From positions 62,001 to 126,000 of the forward strand of contig JACKPW010000017.1 in NCBI GenBank assembly GCA_024233215.1: DNA of 64,000 nucleotides. The letters are read 5' to 3'. The notes below the pieces were generated by a model. It was not told where the DNA came from, did no database searches, and was given only the letters and a program-made list of their open reading frames with translations. This document shows positions 18,482-26,725 of this stretch, piece after piece. How positions within the stretch are numbered: the first letter of the stretch is position 1; every line of letters starts with the position of its first letter. This stretch comes from Verrucomicrobiales bacterium. Its GTDB lineage: Bacteria > Verrucomicrobiota > Verrucomicrobiia > Limisphaerales > J093. Position numbers and translations under genes: made by a program.

Positions 18482-19744
18482 ATGAAACGGTTCCTGTTGG
18501 CCGCAGGACTGCTGCTCCCCCCGGGACCCGCCGGGGCCGAGGGCCCCTCCGCCCCGCCCCGCCCCCACTTCGATCACCGCACCCGCGCGCTCGAGTTCAC
18601 CGACCCCGCCCGCCCCCTCTCCCCGCGGGATGAGCCCACCGAGATTGTGATCGCCTGGTTCGGTCCGTCCGATCCGACCGATGCAGTGGGCGGGGACCTT
18701 TGGACCGCGGCGTCCATCACGGTCGAAAGGGCCAATGCCGCCGGGGGCTGGAACGGACGCCTCTTCCGGCTTGCCCCCTGCTGGGCCGGCAACCCCTGGA
18801 GCACCGGGGTGGCCCGCCTTTTCAAGCTGGTTTACGAGCAGGACGTCGTCGCCGTCCTGGGCTCGATCGACGGGGCCTCCACCCACCTGGCGGAACAGGT
18901 CATCGCCAAGGCCGGCGTTCCCCTGGTCAGCCCGGTCAGCACGGATGCCTCCGTCAATCTCGCCGGGGTATCCTGGATGTTCTCGTGTGCCCCGGATGAC
19001 CGCGCGGTCGCCCGCTGCCTGGCGGAAGCTGCGCTCGGGGAAATGACCGGGCAGTCGACCCGCCCCGGGACCGGCATCGCTCTCGTCAACGCCACCGATC
19101 ATGACTCCCGATCCCTCGCCAAGGACCTGCGGCAGGCCCTGGCGGAGCGACACAGCCCGGTGGCGAACCACTACGAGTTTACGCCGGGCGGCAACACGTT
19201 CGAGGCGCAACTGCGCGCCCTGACGGCCGCCGATCCCACCCTGCTGCTCCTCATTGCCGATGCCGGGGACAGCGCCCGGTTCCTCCAGGCCCTCCAACGC
19301 GCAGGCTCAGACGCCCCTGTGCTCGGCGGACCGGCGCTGGGTCAGCGGGCTTTCCTGCAGGCCGTGGGACCCGCTGCCGAGGGCGTGCGATTCCCTTCCC
19401 TGATTGATCGCTCCCCCCCACCACCTCCCGCCGCTGAAACACCGGCATCCCTCAACCAAGAGTCCTTCGACGAACACTTTCTCCGGGTCACCGGGCACGC
19501 CCCCGATCCCCAGGCCCTCCTGACGCGAGATGCCACACGACTGCTCCTTGAGGCCATCCGCCTCCACGGCCCAGAGCGTTCCGCCATCCGCCAGGCCCTG
19601 CGCGACCTTTCACCCTGGCAGGGTCGTGCCGGGTTGATCCATTTCGACGGACTCGGCCGCAACACGCGTTGCCCACTCGACCTGCTGGCCATTCGTGACG
19701 GCAAACCCACAGCCACGCTCCCAACGTTGTCGCCGTCCCCATAA
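18482..19744 (+). CDS. Branched-chain-amino-acid-type (HAAT) periplasmic binding protein, orphan 2
   Basis: About 420 residues from ATG 18482 (signal peptide MKRFLLAAGLLLPPGPAGAEG). It has the same fold and the same gene-internal markers as its neighbour (ITVERANAAGGWNGRLFRL, VVAVLGSIDGASTHLAEQVIAKAGVPLVSP, LAKDLRQALAERHSPV) but is clearly diverged, so the pair is an old tandem duplication or two partners. It starts 26 bases after orphan 1. The arrangement of binding proteins beside a propeller and a c-type cytochrome resembles the PQQ-dependent alcohol dehydrogenase accessory sets, but no dehydrogenase is in view here. Last gene of the operon. Confidence 0.83.
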   Translation: MKRFLLAAGLLLPPGPAGAEGPSAPPRPHFDHRTRALEFTDPARPLSPRDEPTEIVIAWFGPSDPTDAVGGDLWTAASITVERANAAGGWNGRLFRLAPCWAGNPWSTGVARLFKLVYEQDVVAVLGSIDGASTHLAEQVIAKAGVPLVSPVSTDASVNLAGVSWMFSCAPDDRAVARCLAEAALGEMTGQSTRPGTGIALVNATDHDSRSLAKDLRQALAERHSPVANHYEFTPGGNTFEAQLRALTAADPTLLLLIADAGDSARFLQALQRAGSDAPVLGGPALGQRAFLQAVGPAAEGVRFPSLIDRSPPPPPAAETPASLNQESFDEHFLRVTGHAPDPQALLTRDATRLLLEAIRLHGPERSAIRQALRDLSPWQGRAGLIHFDGLGRNTRCPLDLLAIRDGKPTATLPTLSPSP

Positions 19745-19762
19745 ACCTAGAAAAAGCAGTTG

Positions 19763-19906
19763 AACCGCAGATCGACACAGATAGACGCAGATACCCAAGG
19801 ACTTGCGCGATTTTCGCGTCACACCCAATGGGTGAAGACATCCGGCGGACGTGGGGGGCTCACGTCGAGGGACTTATCTGCGTTCATCCCCGTTCATCTG
19901 CGGTTT
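19763..19906. repeat. Facing pair of AACCGCAGAT-type dispersed repeats
   Basis: The left arm (19763-19793) starts aaccgcagatcgacacag. The right arm (19874-19906) is a degenerate reverse complement of the same motif and ends atctgcggttt. About 80 bases lie between them. The pair fills the gap after the binding-protein operon, where the downstream gene converges, and could fold into a long imperfect hairpin. Two other facing pairs, of a second motif, occur at 53306 and 59589. Confidence 0.55.
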
Positions 19907-19981
19907 CCAGGATAAATGGCGCGAATCCCCTCCCGCTCCGGAGGCCCGCCGCAACCCGGGGTCAGCCTGGTGGCGGCTCCT

Positions 19982-21424
19982 TCATTCGCGGCTCCCCGCC
20001 GGATCCCGTCGCCGGAAAAGCTCGTTGCCCTCCACGTCCAACCATCGGGTCTCCCCTGCTTCCTTCGTGCGCCTGGCAAGATGTTCCAGATAGAAGAGGG
20101 TCGGCTCCGCGATGTGCTGGTTGTTCAGAAACGGTTCGGTGTACTGGATCGCCCCGAACTCCGCCTGGTTGATGTGATGCTCCTGCCCGACGTGGTTGTT
20201 CCAGTCCACTCCCTCGGTCAGAAACCCGTAGGTCCCGTAATGATGCTTCGCGGCCGCGCGGAGGATGGTCAGCCCATCCAGTTCGCACTGGCGTGAGCGC
20301 CCGGGATCGGTCGGCCGCAGATCTGCCGCCGCCTCGAAGTACGCCAGCGCCGCCTCGGCATTCTCCCAGAGATACGCGGTATCCCAGCTCTTCTCCATGT
20401 ACAACAGCCCTCGCGTGCTCACGCCATTGCGGTCCTCAGCCATCTTGAACGGGTCCAGCCCCGCCAGGCATTTCGCGTAGGCGAAGTCCCGCACCGCCGT
20501 GTCCCCCAGCAACCGGGACACCGGCAGCAACGTCCGAAACGCGACGGAGTACGCAACATTCTCGTGCGGGTCGTAGGTGTCGTGATTAATGCTGCCGAAG
20601 ATGCCGCCCAACTCGCGGAATACCGCCACCTTTCTCCGCACGACCTCCCGGTAGTCCGCCAACCCCTGCGCGGTCAGGGCAGCCTGCAGTTGCACAATGA
20701 ACAGGCCATCCGCGGACGTCTGCCAGAAAGGGTCGTCCCCCCCCTCGGGCGACTTGCGATACAGTTCCCCGCCGGGAGTGACACGGCGCGGATACCAGCC
20801 ATTAGGGACCTCCTCGACGTGCGACGCAATCCAGGCCGCGGTCTTTACTGCCAGGTTCCGCATGCGCCGGGCCCGCGGAGCATCCCCCAGATCCCCTGCG
20901 AAGCCCAGGAGTTGAAACGCCACCTTCGCCATCGAACCCGGGCAGAACCAGTCCGATCGGTGCTTGTAGTTCAAGGCGAATTCACCGCTGGTGGTCTCAC
21001 GGTAGCCGCGGATGAATCCCGTGTCCTCGTCCAGGAATCCCCCATCGAGCACGTGATCCAGAATCGCCAGCGCATCGGCTTGCCAGGAAGGCCGCCCGTG
21101 GAACCGTCCCCATCCCCAGATTTCCCACGCGCCGCCGACAGCGTTTGCGGCCCAACCGGGTCCTTCCAGGTTCCCGAAATCATGCCAGCCCATGACCTCC
21201 CCTTGCGGGTTCACGAAACTGGAAATCGAAACGAGATGCCGGCGATCATCCCGTTCAACCGTCCACCCCAGGGTGAATCGCAGGGAGTTCTGCACGGAGT
21301 CGACAATGGAGCAGGCGGGATCCGCGGGCAGGTGGAAGGTTGGGGGAGCCGCCGGTTCCGCAGCCGCCGCCAGCCACACGAATCCCGGAACACTCAGAAA
21401 CCGGAAGCAGTTCAGCGCATTCAT
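19982..21424 (-). CDS. Exported (alpha/alpha) barrel protein of unknown specificity
   Basis: 480 residues with a signal peptide (FRFLSVPGFVWLAAAAEPA). Helical repeats with many Trp/Tyr/Asp residues (AWEIWGWGRFHGRPSWQADALAILD, ALNYKHRSDWFCPGSMAKVAFQLLGFAG, DPFWQTSADGLFIVQLQAALTAQG, WDTAYLWENAEAALAYFEAA, DWNNHVGQEHHI) suggest a six-hairpin glycosidase-like barrel, as in GH88/GH105 or polysaccharide lyases. I cannot assign a family or catalytic residues. The coding frame is long and clean. Sugar-cleaving activity is inferred from the fold only. Confidence 0.6.
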   Translation of the reverse strand: MNALNCFRFLSVPGFVWLAAAAEPAAPPTFHLPADPACSIVDSVQNSLRFTLGWTVERDDRRHLVSISSFVNPQGEVMGWHDFGNLEGPGWAANAVGGAWEIWGWGRFHGRPSWQADALAILDHVLDGGFLDEDTGFIRGYRETTSGEFALNYKHRSDWFCPGSMAKVAFQLLGFAGDLGDAPRARRMRNLAVKTAAWIASHVEEVPNGWYPRRVTPGGELYRKSPEGGDDPFWQTSADGLFIVQLQAALTAQGLADYREVVRRKVAVFRELGGIFGSINHDTYDPHENVAYSVAFRTLLPVSRLLGDTAVRDFAYAKCLAGLDPFKMAEDRNGVSTRGLLYMEKSWDTAYLWENAEAALAYFEAAADLRPTDPGRSRQCELDGLTILRAAAKHHYGTYGFLTEGVDWNNHVGQEHHINQAEFGAIQYTEPFLNNQHIAEPTLFYLEHLARRTKEAGETRWLDVEGNELFRRRDPAGSRE

Positions 21425-21543
21425 GGAAAACAGAAATGACCGCGCCCGCCAGCCAACCGGGCCGCCCGGAGCCCGGGGGCATGGGATGTCCGGGTCGCCC
21501 TGATCGGCGGCCGCGGAACAACCTGTGACCAGCGCGGACTCGC

Positions 21544-22017
21544 TCAGCGTCGGTATAGAACCTGCATCGCGTAGTCCTGCAGAAGCTTCTGCGTGCCGAG
21601 ATCGATGTGGCTGTAGACCAGCGGCGTGATGCTGATGATGTTCTCTTCCCCGATCTTGTTGAGGAACTCCGCCACCGCCTTTTCATAGTTGTCCACCCCA
21701 ACCTCGACGTAGTCGGTGTGCCGGAAAATCTTCAGGCGCATCTTCTTCGCGGCTCCTTCCCCTTCTTCGTCATCCCCTTTGGCCTTGGCCTTCACCAGCA
21801 CTTCCGAAGGAGCATCCCGCACCGGGACCTTGAAATGCCGCTCCTCTTTCGCCGCTGCCGAGGAGGCGATGGCATTGATCGGGTGGACCGAGGGCACCTC
21901 CGGTTCCGGAATGGAGATCTCGGCCTCGCAGGTGGGACAAATGATCATCGAGCCGGCTCCGGAGGCGTCCACCACCAGTTCCTGCTGACAATGCGGACAA
22001 TGAAAGCTCACATCCAT
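21544..22017 (-). CDS. Zinc-ribbon protein, unknown function
   Basis: 157 residues. The N-terminus has a CPHC...CPTC zinc ribbon (FHCPHCQQELVVDASGAGSM then IICPTCEAEISIPEPE), of the kind found in MJ0042-type or rubredoxin-like knuckles. A charged linker (EVLVKAKAKGDDEEGEGAAKK) leads to a compact C-terminal domain (MRLKIFRHTDYVEVGVDNYEKAVAEFLNKIGEENIISITPL) that looks like a small alpha/beta fold. No membrane segment is present, so it is probably cytoplasmic. Function not known to me. It is divergent from rpsO. Confidence 0.65.
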   Translation of the reverse strand: MDVSFHCPHCQQELVVDASGAGSMIICPTCEAEISIPEPEVPSVHPINAIASSAAAKEERHFKVPVRDAPSEVLVKAKAKGDDEEGEGAAKKMRLKIFRHTDYVEVGVDNYEKAVAEFLNKIGEENIISITPLVYSHIDLGTQKLLQDYAMQVLYRR

Positions 22018-22165
22018 AACGACCTCGATTGTGTTGCTGTGGTTCGAGTCCGACCTTAAGGGGACGCGCTGGTGCCGACTAGGAAAAACTCTTCACCCCC
22101 GGGATCGCCTCCCCCACCCTGGCATCCGGCCCGGGATCGGGGCGCAAAAGGCGCCGACAAAGTGC

Positions 22166-22194
22166 TTTACAGTCCCGCGCGAGACGCCTAGGTT
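22166..22194 (+). promoter_or_regulatory. Candidate sigma-70-type promoter for rpsO
   Basis: A TTTACA box (22166-22171) and a TAGGTT box (22189-22194) are 17 bases apart and lie 32 bases upstream of the rpsO start. The -35 is one base from consensus. The -10 is weak, with three of six positions matching. Confidence 0.35.
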
Positions 22195-22225
22195 CGCCGC
22201 TCCGTTTGGATGGAACAGTTAGAAT

Positions 22226-22483
22226 ATGGAGTCGAAAACGAAGACAATTGCTGATCACCGCCTGCATGAGCGGGACACCGGATCGGCGGATGTGCAGGTG
22301 GCGCTGTTGACCGAGCGCATCAACCACCTGAACCAGCACCTGCAGCAGCACAAGAAGGATCACAGCTCACGGCGCGGTCTGCTCATGATGGTCAGCCAAC
22401 GCCGGCAGCTGTTGAACTACGTGCGCGGCAAGGACGAGGCCCGTTACACGGCCCTCACCCAGAAGCTGGGCCTGCGCCGCTAG
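22226..22483 (+). CDS. rpsO: 30S ribosomal protein S15
   Basis: 85 residues, close to the 88-89 of typical S15. Family hallmarks are visible: HERDTGSADVQVALLTERI, LNQHLQQHKKDHSSRRGLL and VSQRRQLLNYVRGKD..RY. S15 is a primary binder of the 16S rRNA central domain and nucleates platform assembly. The pairing with pnp downstream is the classic rpsO-pnp order of many bacteria. The 5' region is short; I see no obvious S15 autoregulatory pseudoknot by eye. Confidence 0.97.
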   Translation: MESKTKTIADHRLHERDTGSADVQVALLTERINHLNQHLQQHKKDHSSRRGLLMMVSQRRQLLNYVRGKDEARYTALTQKLGLRR

Positions 22484-22498
22484 ATCCTCAACGGCTTT

Positions 22499-22522
22499 TC
22501 TCCCGACCTTGGGGTCGGGAGA
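22499..22522 (+). terminator. Hairpin between rpsO and pnp
   Basis: A 10-bp stem (tctcccgacc / ggtcgggaga) closed by a TTGG tetraloop, 15 bases after the rpsO stop. There is no T-tract after it, so it is more likely an RNA-stability or processing structure, or a partial attenuator, than a full terminator. In E. coli the same gap carries an RNase III site that controls pnp. Confidence 0.5.
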
Positions 22523-22718
22523 CATTGGGTGCACCGGCTGCCCGCCCAGTCACTACAGAAACCGGTCCGGAAAGCGCAACCCGGACCCTTGGCAGCCCAA
22601 ATGCGTTGCGCATGGAGCCACCCCGGCCCTGGGAAATTTCATTCAGCCCCCACCTCGTTCGGCGGTTGAATGAAGTTCCTCCGGGCACCGGGGACGGTTC
22701 GTTTGGAGAAACATAGAC

Positions 22719-25682
22719 ATGTCCGATAAAGTCTCGGTGCCGGTTGGAGCCGGCACCATCGAAATCGAAACCGGCAAACTGGCCGCCCTGGCCGATGGAG
22801 CCGTCACCGTTCGCCTCGGCGAAACCATTGTCCTCACCGCTGCCGTGGCCGCTGCCACACCCCGGGAAGGGATCGACTTCCTTCCCCTCACGGTGGACTA
22901 CCGGGAAAAAGCGGCCGCCGCCGGTCGCTTCCCCGGAGGCTACTTCAAGCGCGAAGGTCGCCCCAGCGAGAAGGAAATCCTCACCTGCCGGATGACCGAC
23001 CGGCCCATCCGCCCGCTCTTCCCCAAGGGCTGGTACCATGAGGTGCAGATTCAAAGTCTGCTCCTCAGTGCGGACGGCGAAAACGATGCCGACATTCTCA
23101 GCATCGTCGGCGCCTCGGCCGCCCTCACCCTGAGCGACATCCCGTGGGCCGGCCCCCTCGGTGCCGTCCGCGTCGGTCGTGTCAACGGCGAGTTCGTTGC
23201 CAACCCCACCCACGCCCAGCAGGCCGAGAGCGACCTCGACCTCGTCTACGTCGGCAGCGAGAAAGAACTCGTGATGTTCGAGGGCAGCGCCGACGAAATC
23301 CCGGATGCGGACTTTGTCGCCGCCCTCCACTTCGCTCACGAAGCCATCAAACCCCTGATCACCGCCCAAAAGGACCTGGCGGTGCGCGTCGGCAAACCGA
23401 AGCGCGAAATCGTCACCCAGACCGTGCCGGACGAGATCGACCAGGCGGCGAAGGAACTGGCAGGCGACCGAATCATGCCGGCACTGCTGACCCCCACCAA
23501 GGTCGAGCGCCAGAAGGCCTGGGCCGCGGTCACGGACGACGTCGGCGCGAAGCTCGTCGAGAAGTTCGGCGAGGAGAAAGTCACCCCGGTCCTGCTGAAG
23601 ACGCTGTTCTACGCGATCCAGCGCGATGCGGTGCGCGACCTGATCTTGAACGAGGGCAAGCGCCTGGACGGCCGCGGATTCGAGGATCTGCGCCCCATCA
23701 CCTGCGAGGTCGGCCTGATCCCGCGCGCCCACGGATCGGCGGTCTTCAGCCGCGGCGAAACCCAGGCCCTCTGCCTCACCACCCTCGGCACCACCGAGGA
23801 TTCCCAGGATCTCGACGCCTACACCGGTGGGGAGGACGAAAAGCAGTTCATCCTGCATTACAACTTCCCGAACTTTAGCGTGGGCGAAACCGGCCGGATC
23901 ATGGGCCCCGGGCGCCGCGAAATCGGTCACGGCGCACTGGCGGAACGTTCCCTCGAACCGCTGGTGCCGTTTGAGGATTTCCCCTACGCCGTACGCGTCA
24001 CCAGCGAGATCATGGCCAGCAACGGCTCAACCTCGATGGCAACCATCTGCGCCGGCAGCCTCGCCCTCATGGATGCGGGCGTCCCCATGAAGCGGCCCGT
24101 CGCCGGCATCTCCGTCGGTCTCTGCACCGAACAGGGCGAGGACGGCATGATCAGCCGCTACAAGCTCCTTGCCGATATCATCGGCTCCGAGGACTTCTTC
24201 GGCGACATGGACTGCAAGATCGCCGGCACGGCAAATGGCATCACCGGCTTCCAACTCGACCTGAAACTCAAGGGACTGCCCCACCACATCATGAGCGAGG
24301 CGGTCGAGCAGGCGCGGGGTAACCGCCTCAAGATCCTCGACATCATGGCCGAGGCCCTGGCGGAACCCCGCCGCGAACTCAGCAAGTACGCCCCCCGGAT
24401 CGTTACCTTCAAGATCAAGCCCGACAAAATCGGTGCGCTCATCGGCCCCGGCGGCAAGAACATCAAGCGCATCGTGGATGAATCCGGATGCGAGATTAAC
24501 ATCCAGGACGACGGAACCGTGCTCGTCTACTCTCGAAATCCCGAGGGTCTTGAGGTTGCCCGCCGCGAAATCGAGGGTCTCACGGCGGAAATCGAGCCCG
24601 GCAAAATCTACCGAGGCAAAGTTGTCACCATCAAGGAGTTCGGCGCCTTTGTCGAAGTGTTCCCAGGCCAGGATGGCTTGGTTCACGTCAGCGAACTCGC
24701 GAATTTCCGGGTCAAACACGTCGAGGACATCGTCAAGATGGGCGACGAAATCTGGGTCAAGTGCCTGGGCATCGACGACAAGGGCCGGGTGAAACTGTCC
24801 CGTAAGGCCGCGATGGAAGACCGCGACCGTCAGGAACGCGGCGAATCCCCGGTCGGCGACGACGAGGAAAGCGAAGGGCGCGGCCGTGACGAAGCCAACG
24901 ACGAGGACATCGACGCCAACGGCAACGAGGATGAGCCGCGGCGTGAGGACCGCGATCGCTCCGAACGAGACAGCCGCGACAGCCGGGGAAGCCGGGACCG
25001 AGGTGACAGCCGGGGTAGTCGGGACCGCGGAGGCCGACGACGCGGGGGGCGACGCGGCAGCCGGAGCGGAGACCGTCGAGGAAGCGGCGGTGGCGCTGGC
25101 GGTGGCAGTGAGCGCGGTGAAAACCGCGAGGAACGCCGCGACAGCGACCGCGGGGAACGCCGGTCCGATTCGGGCGATAGCCGACGCGATGACCGACGCG
25201 ATGACCGACGCGATGACCGACGCGGGGAACGTCGCTCGGACGACAGTGGCGACGACCGCCGGCGGGAGCGCCGGGACGATCGCGGGGAACGTCGTTCCGA
25301 TGACGAAGGCGAGAGCCGTCGGCGGGAGCGTCGCGAGGACCGCAGCGAAAGCCGTTCTGACGATGGCGGCGAGGACCGCCGGCGCGACCGACGCGAGGAC
25401 CGCGGCGAACGTCGCTCCGATGACGAGGGCGGGGAGCGCAGGCGTGAACGTCGGGAGGATCGCGGCGAACGTCGCTCCGACGATGAGGGCGGAGAGCGCC
25501 GGCGCGAACCCAGGGAGGATCGCGGCGAACGCCGTTCCGACAATGAGGGCGACGATCGCCGACGCGAACCCAGGGAGGATCGCGGCGAACGGGCCGTTCC
25601 GAGTCACGGCGGGAATCCAGCCGCGACCGCAACGAAGGCGGCGAGGGCGAGGGCATCTGACCCGCGGACTCGATCCGCATGA
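22719..25682 (+). CDS. pnp: Polyribonucleotide nucleotidyltransferase (PNPase) with a very long charged repetitive tail
   Basis: 987 residues, against about 700 for normal PNPase. The order is RNase PH domain 1 (EIETGKLAALADGAVTVRLG), the alpha-helical domain, RNase PH domain 2 (FSRGETQALCLTTLGT, GDMDCKIAGTANGITGFQLD), KH (DKIGALIGPGGKNIKRIVDE) and S1 (GKIYRGKVVTIKEFGAFVEV), ending near residue 705. The remaining 280 residues are almost only R, D, E, G and S, with repeats such as REDRGERRSDDEGGERRRE. This tail is likely disordered and RNA- or protein-binding, similar in spirit to the RNase E scaffold. GGAG lies about 10 bases before the ATG. Near 25591 the pattern shifts frame: a different frame continues the charged pattern to a stop at 25658-25660, so the last 30 residues given here may be wrong. 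Confidence 0.96.
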   Translation: MSDKVSVPVGAGTIEIETGKLAALADGAVTVRLGETIVLTAAVAAATPREGIDFLPLTVDYREKAAAAGRFPGGYFKREGRPSEKEILTCRMTDRPIRPLFPKGWYHEVQIQSLLLSADGENDADILSIVGASAALTLSDIPWAGPLGAVRVGRVNGEFVANPTHAQQAESDLDLVYVGSEKELVMFEGSADEIPDADFVAALHFAHEAIKPLITAQKDLAVRVGKPKREIVTQTVPDEIDQAAKELAGDRIMPALLTPTKVERQKAWAAVTDDVGAKLVEKFGEEKVTPVLLKTLFYAIQRDAVRDLILNEGKRLDGRGFEDLRPITCEVGLIPRAHGSAVFSRGETQALCLTTLGTTEDSQDLDAYTGGEDEKQFILHYNFPNFSVGETGRIMGPGRREIGHGALAERSLEPLVPFEDFPYAVRVTSEIMASNGSTSMATICAGSLALMDAGVPMKRPVAGISVGLCTEQGEDGMISRYKLLADIIGSEDFFGDMDCKIAGTANGITGFQLDLKLKGLPHHIMSEAVEQARGNRLKILDIMAEALAEPRRELSKYAPRIVTFKIKPDKIGALIGPGGKNIKRIVDESGCEINIQDDGTVLVYSRNPEGLEVARREIEGLTAEIEPGKIYRGKVVTIKEFGAFVEVFPGQDGLVHVSELANFRVKHVEDIVKMGDEIWVKCLGIDDKGRVKLSRKAAMEDRDRQERGESPVGDDEESEGRGRDEANDEDIDANGNEDEPRREDRDRSERDSRDSRGSRDRGDSRGSRDRGGRRRGGRRGSRSGDRRGSGGGAGGGSERGENREERRDSDRGERRSDSGDSRRDDRRDDRRDDRRGERRSDDSGDDRRRERRDDRGERRSDDEGESRRRERREDRSESRSDDGGEDRRRDRREDRGERRSDDEGGERRRERREDRGERRSDDEGGERRREPREDRGERRSDNEGDDRRREPREDRGERAVPSHGGNPAATATKAARARASDPRTRSA
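25137..25600 (+). repeat. Degenerate in-gene repeats coding the PNPase tail
   Basis: Imperfect direct repeats of roughly 60-66 bases built on GGCGAACGTCGCTCCGATGA-type units. The shortest identical block is gatgaccgac, three times in a row near 25190-25222. The array is prone to slippage and to assembly collapse. Confidence 0.7.
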
Positions 25683-25687
25683 TTCCA

Positions 25688-25714
25688 GGCCGCCGGTTCC
25701 GCCGGCGGCCTTTT
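25688..25714 (+). terminator. Rho-independent terminator after pnp
   Basis: A perfect 9-bp stem (ggccgccgg 25688-25696, ccggcggcc 25702-25710) with a 5-base loop, followed directly by TTTTCC. It starts 6 bases after the annotated pnp stop. Confidence 0.85.
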
Positions 25715-25780
25715 CCTTCCATCCGGCGGGTGGCTCCTGCTCCGTTGACGCCGTCGGGAAGGAGTCCTTTACTTGACCCC

Positions 25781-26163
25781 ATGGACGACTTGCTTCCGAG
25801 AATCCTGCTGGCTGCCATCATCCTGGCGACGGGGTGTGCCAGCAACCCGAAGGTCAGTCCACCAGGGACGGACGCCGATCCGGATGTTGACTCGGAGGAA
25901 GTCCGCTACCCGTTGGTCCAACCCGTGCTGCTGATGCCCGGCAGGATCGTGTCGGTTCGGGAACGGCTCCGGTTCGTCGTGCTGGATTTCGGCATCGACC
26001 CTCTCCAGGTCCCCGGGACCCCCTGGAAGTTCGTCGCGACGGAACCGTGGTCGGGAAACTCCGGGTCAGCGGACCGGACTCCGGCAGCCAGACCATTGCC
26101 GACCTGGTCGAAGGGGAAGCCGCCCCAGGCGATGAGGCCGTCCCTCCCGTCACCACAGATTGA
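25781..26163 (+). pseudogene. Small lipoprotein gene carrying one frameshift
   Basis: It begins MDDLLPRILLAAIILATGCA, a signal peptide with lipobox LATGC, so the product would be anchored at the membrane through that Cys. The frame codes VRYPLVQPVLLMPGRIVSVR and ERLRFVVLDFG up to about 26020. The coding pattern then moves to another frame (LEVRRDGTVVGKLRVSGPDS, TIADLVEGEAAPGDEAV) and ends at TGA 26161-26163. A C5 run at 26019-26023 is the likely spot: one more C restores a single open frame. Without repair the first frame runs on to 26248 with meaningless sequence. Short lipoproteins of this pattern (VVSVRE.LRFVVLDF ... DGxVVGKLRVTG) occur in Verrucomicrobia; function unknown. Confidence 0.65.
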
Positions 26164-26489
26164 GCGGGGGATCTCACCCTGCCGGGTTCTGTCCCGCCTT
26201 CCCGGCAGCCTCGCGCAAATGCCGGCGATACAGGGGAGTGCAGGTTGAAGTAGATTGCACACTGGGGCCGGTCCCCGTCTGACTGGCTCAGGATCACGGT
26301 CACCTGATGGTCCAGGGCGATGCCGTGACGTAGTCCGGGCTCCCGTCCCTCGTATACGCTGATTGCCTTCGCCACCAGGGAGTGAAGCACGGACTGGCAA
26401 TCTTCGGTGCTCTTCTCCAAGCAGACGATGTATTTGTCGTAGGCCCGAAGGGCTTCTTCCATCTCCGCCTGAAATGTCTCGACCGTCAC
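25854..26489 (-). CDS. Hypothetical protein, 3' end uncertain
   Basis: From GTG 26489 a frame reads VTVETFQAEMEEALRAYDKY, IVCLEKSTEDCQSVLHSLVA and ISVYEGREPGLRHGIALDHQ, then VTVILSQSDGDRPQCAIYFN, which has the composition of a real, mostly helical soluble protein. After about residue 80 the frame runs antisense into the lipoprotein gene, becomes Arg/Pro/Ser-rich and stops only at 25854. The true end is probably near 26165-26240, lost through another indel like those in the neighbouring genes. No family recognised. Confidence 0.4.
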   Translation of the reverse strand: MTVETFQAEMEEALRAYDKYIVCLEKSTEDCQSVLHSLVAKAISVYEGREPGLRHGIALDHQVTVILSQSDGDRPQCAIYFNLHSPVSPAFARGCREGGTEPGRVRSPAQSVVTGGTASSPGAASPSTRSAMVWLPESGPLTRSFPTTVPSRRTSRGSRGPGEGRCRNPARRTGAVPEPTRSCRASAARVGPTGSGLPPSQHPDRRPSLVD

Positions 26490-26725
26490 GCGCGACAGCC
26501 TAAGAGAGCAACCGCCGTCGTCCAATGAAAACCCGCTTCGCCGGAGGCTGCGACAATTGCGCGCGACAATTGAAACTGGCCGCCTCCGAGCACCGCCGCT
26601 ATCCTCGCGACAGACCAGACACCGGACGCCCGCTCGCCCGTTGTCGCGAAGCCACAGGCTGGCACCGGCGGCAACCGGCGGGATCAGGCGCACAAGCAAG
26701 CAACAAATCCGGAAGCAAGCGCACC

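Noticed and set aside
22040..22060. A GGTTCGAGTCC string that looks like a tRNA T-loop
   Set aside because: The flanking bases do not pair as a T-arm, and the sequence before it is the coding start of the zinc-ribbon gene. There is no D-arm, anticodon arm or acceptor stem.
24986..25600. The repeat array in pnp as a CRISPR array
   Set aside because: Units are degenerate, lie in a coding frame, have no constant repeat/variable spacer pattern, and no cas genes are in the window.
24027..25845. Long open frames on the minus strand and in other plus frames under the pnp tail
   Set aside because: They result from the skewed R/D/E/G codon composition of the tail. They have no start signals or family features.
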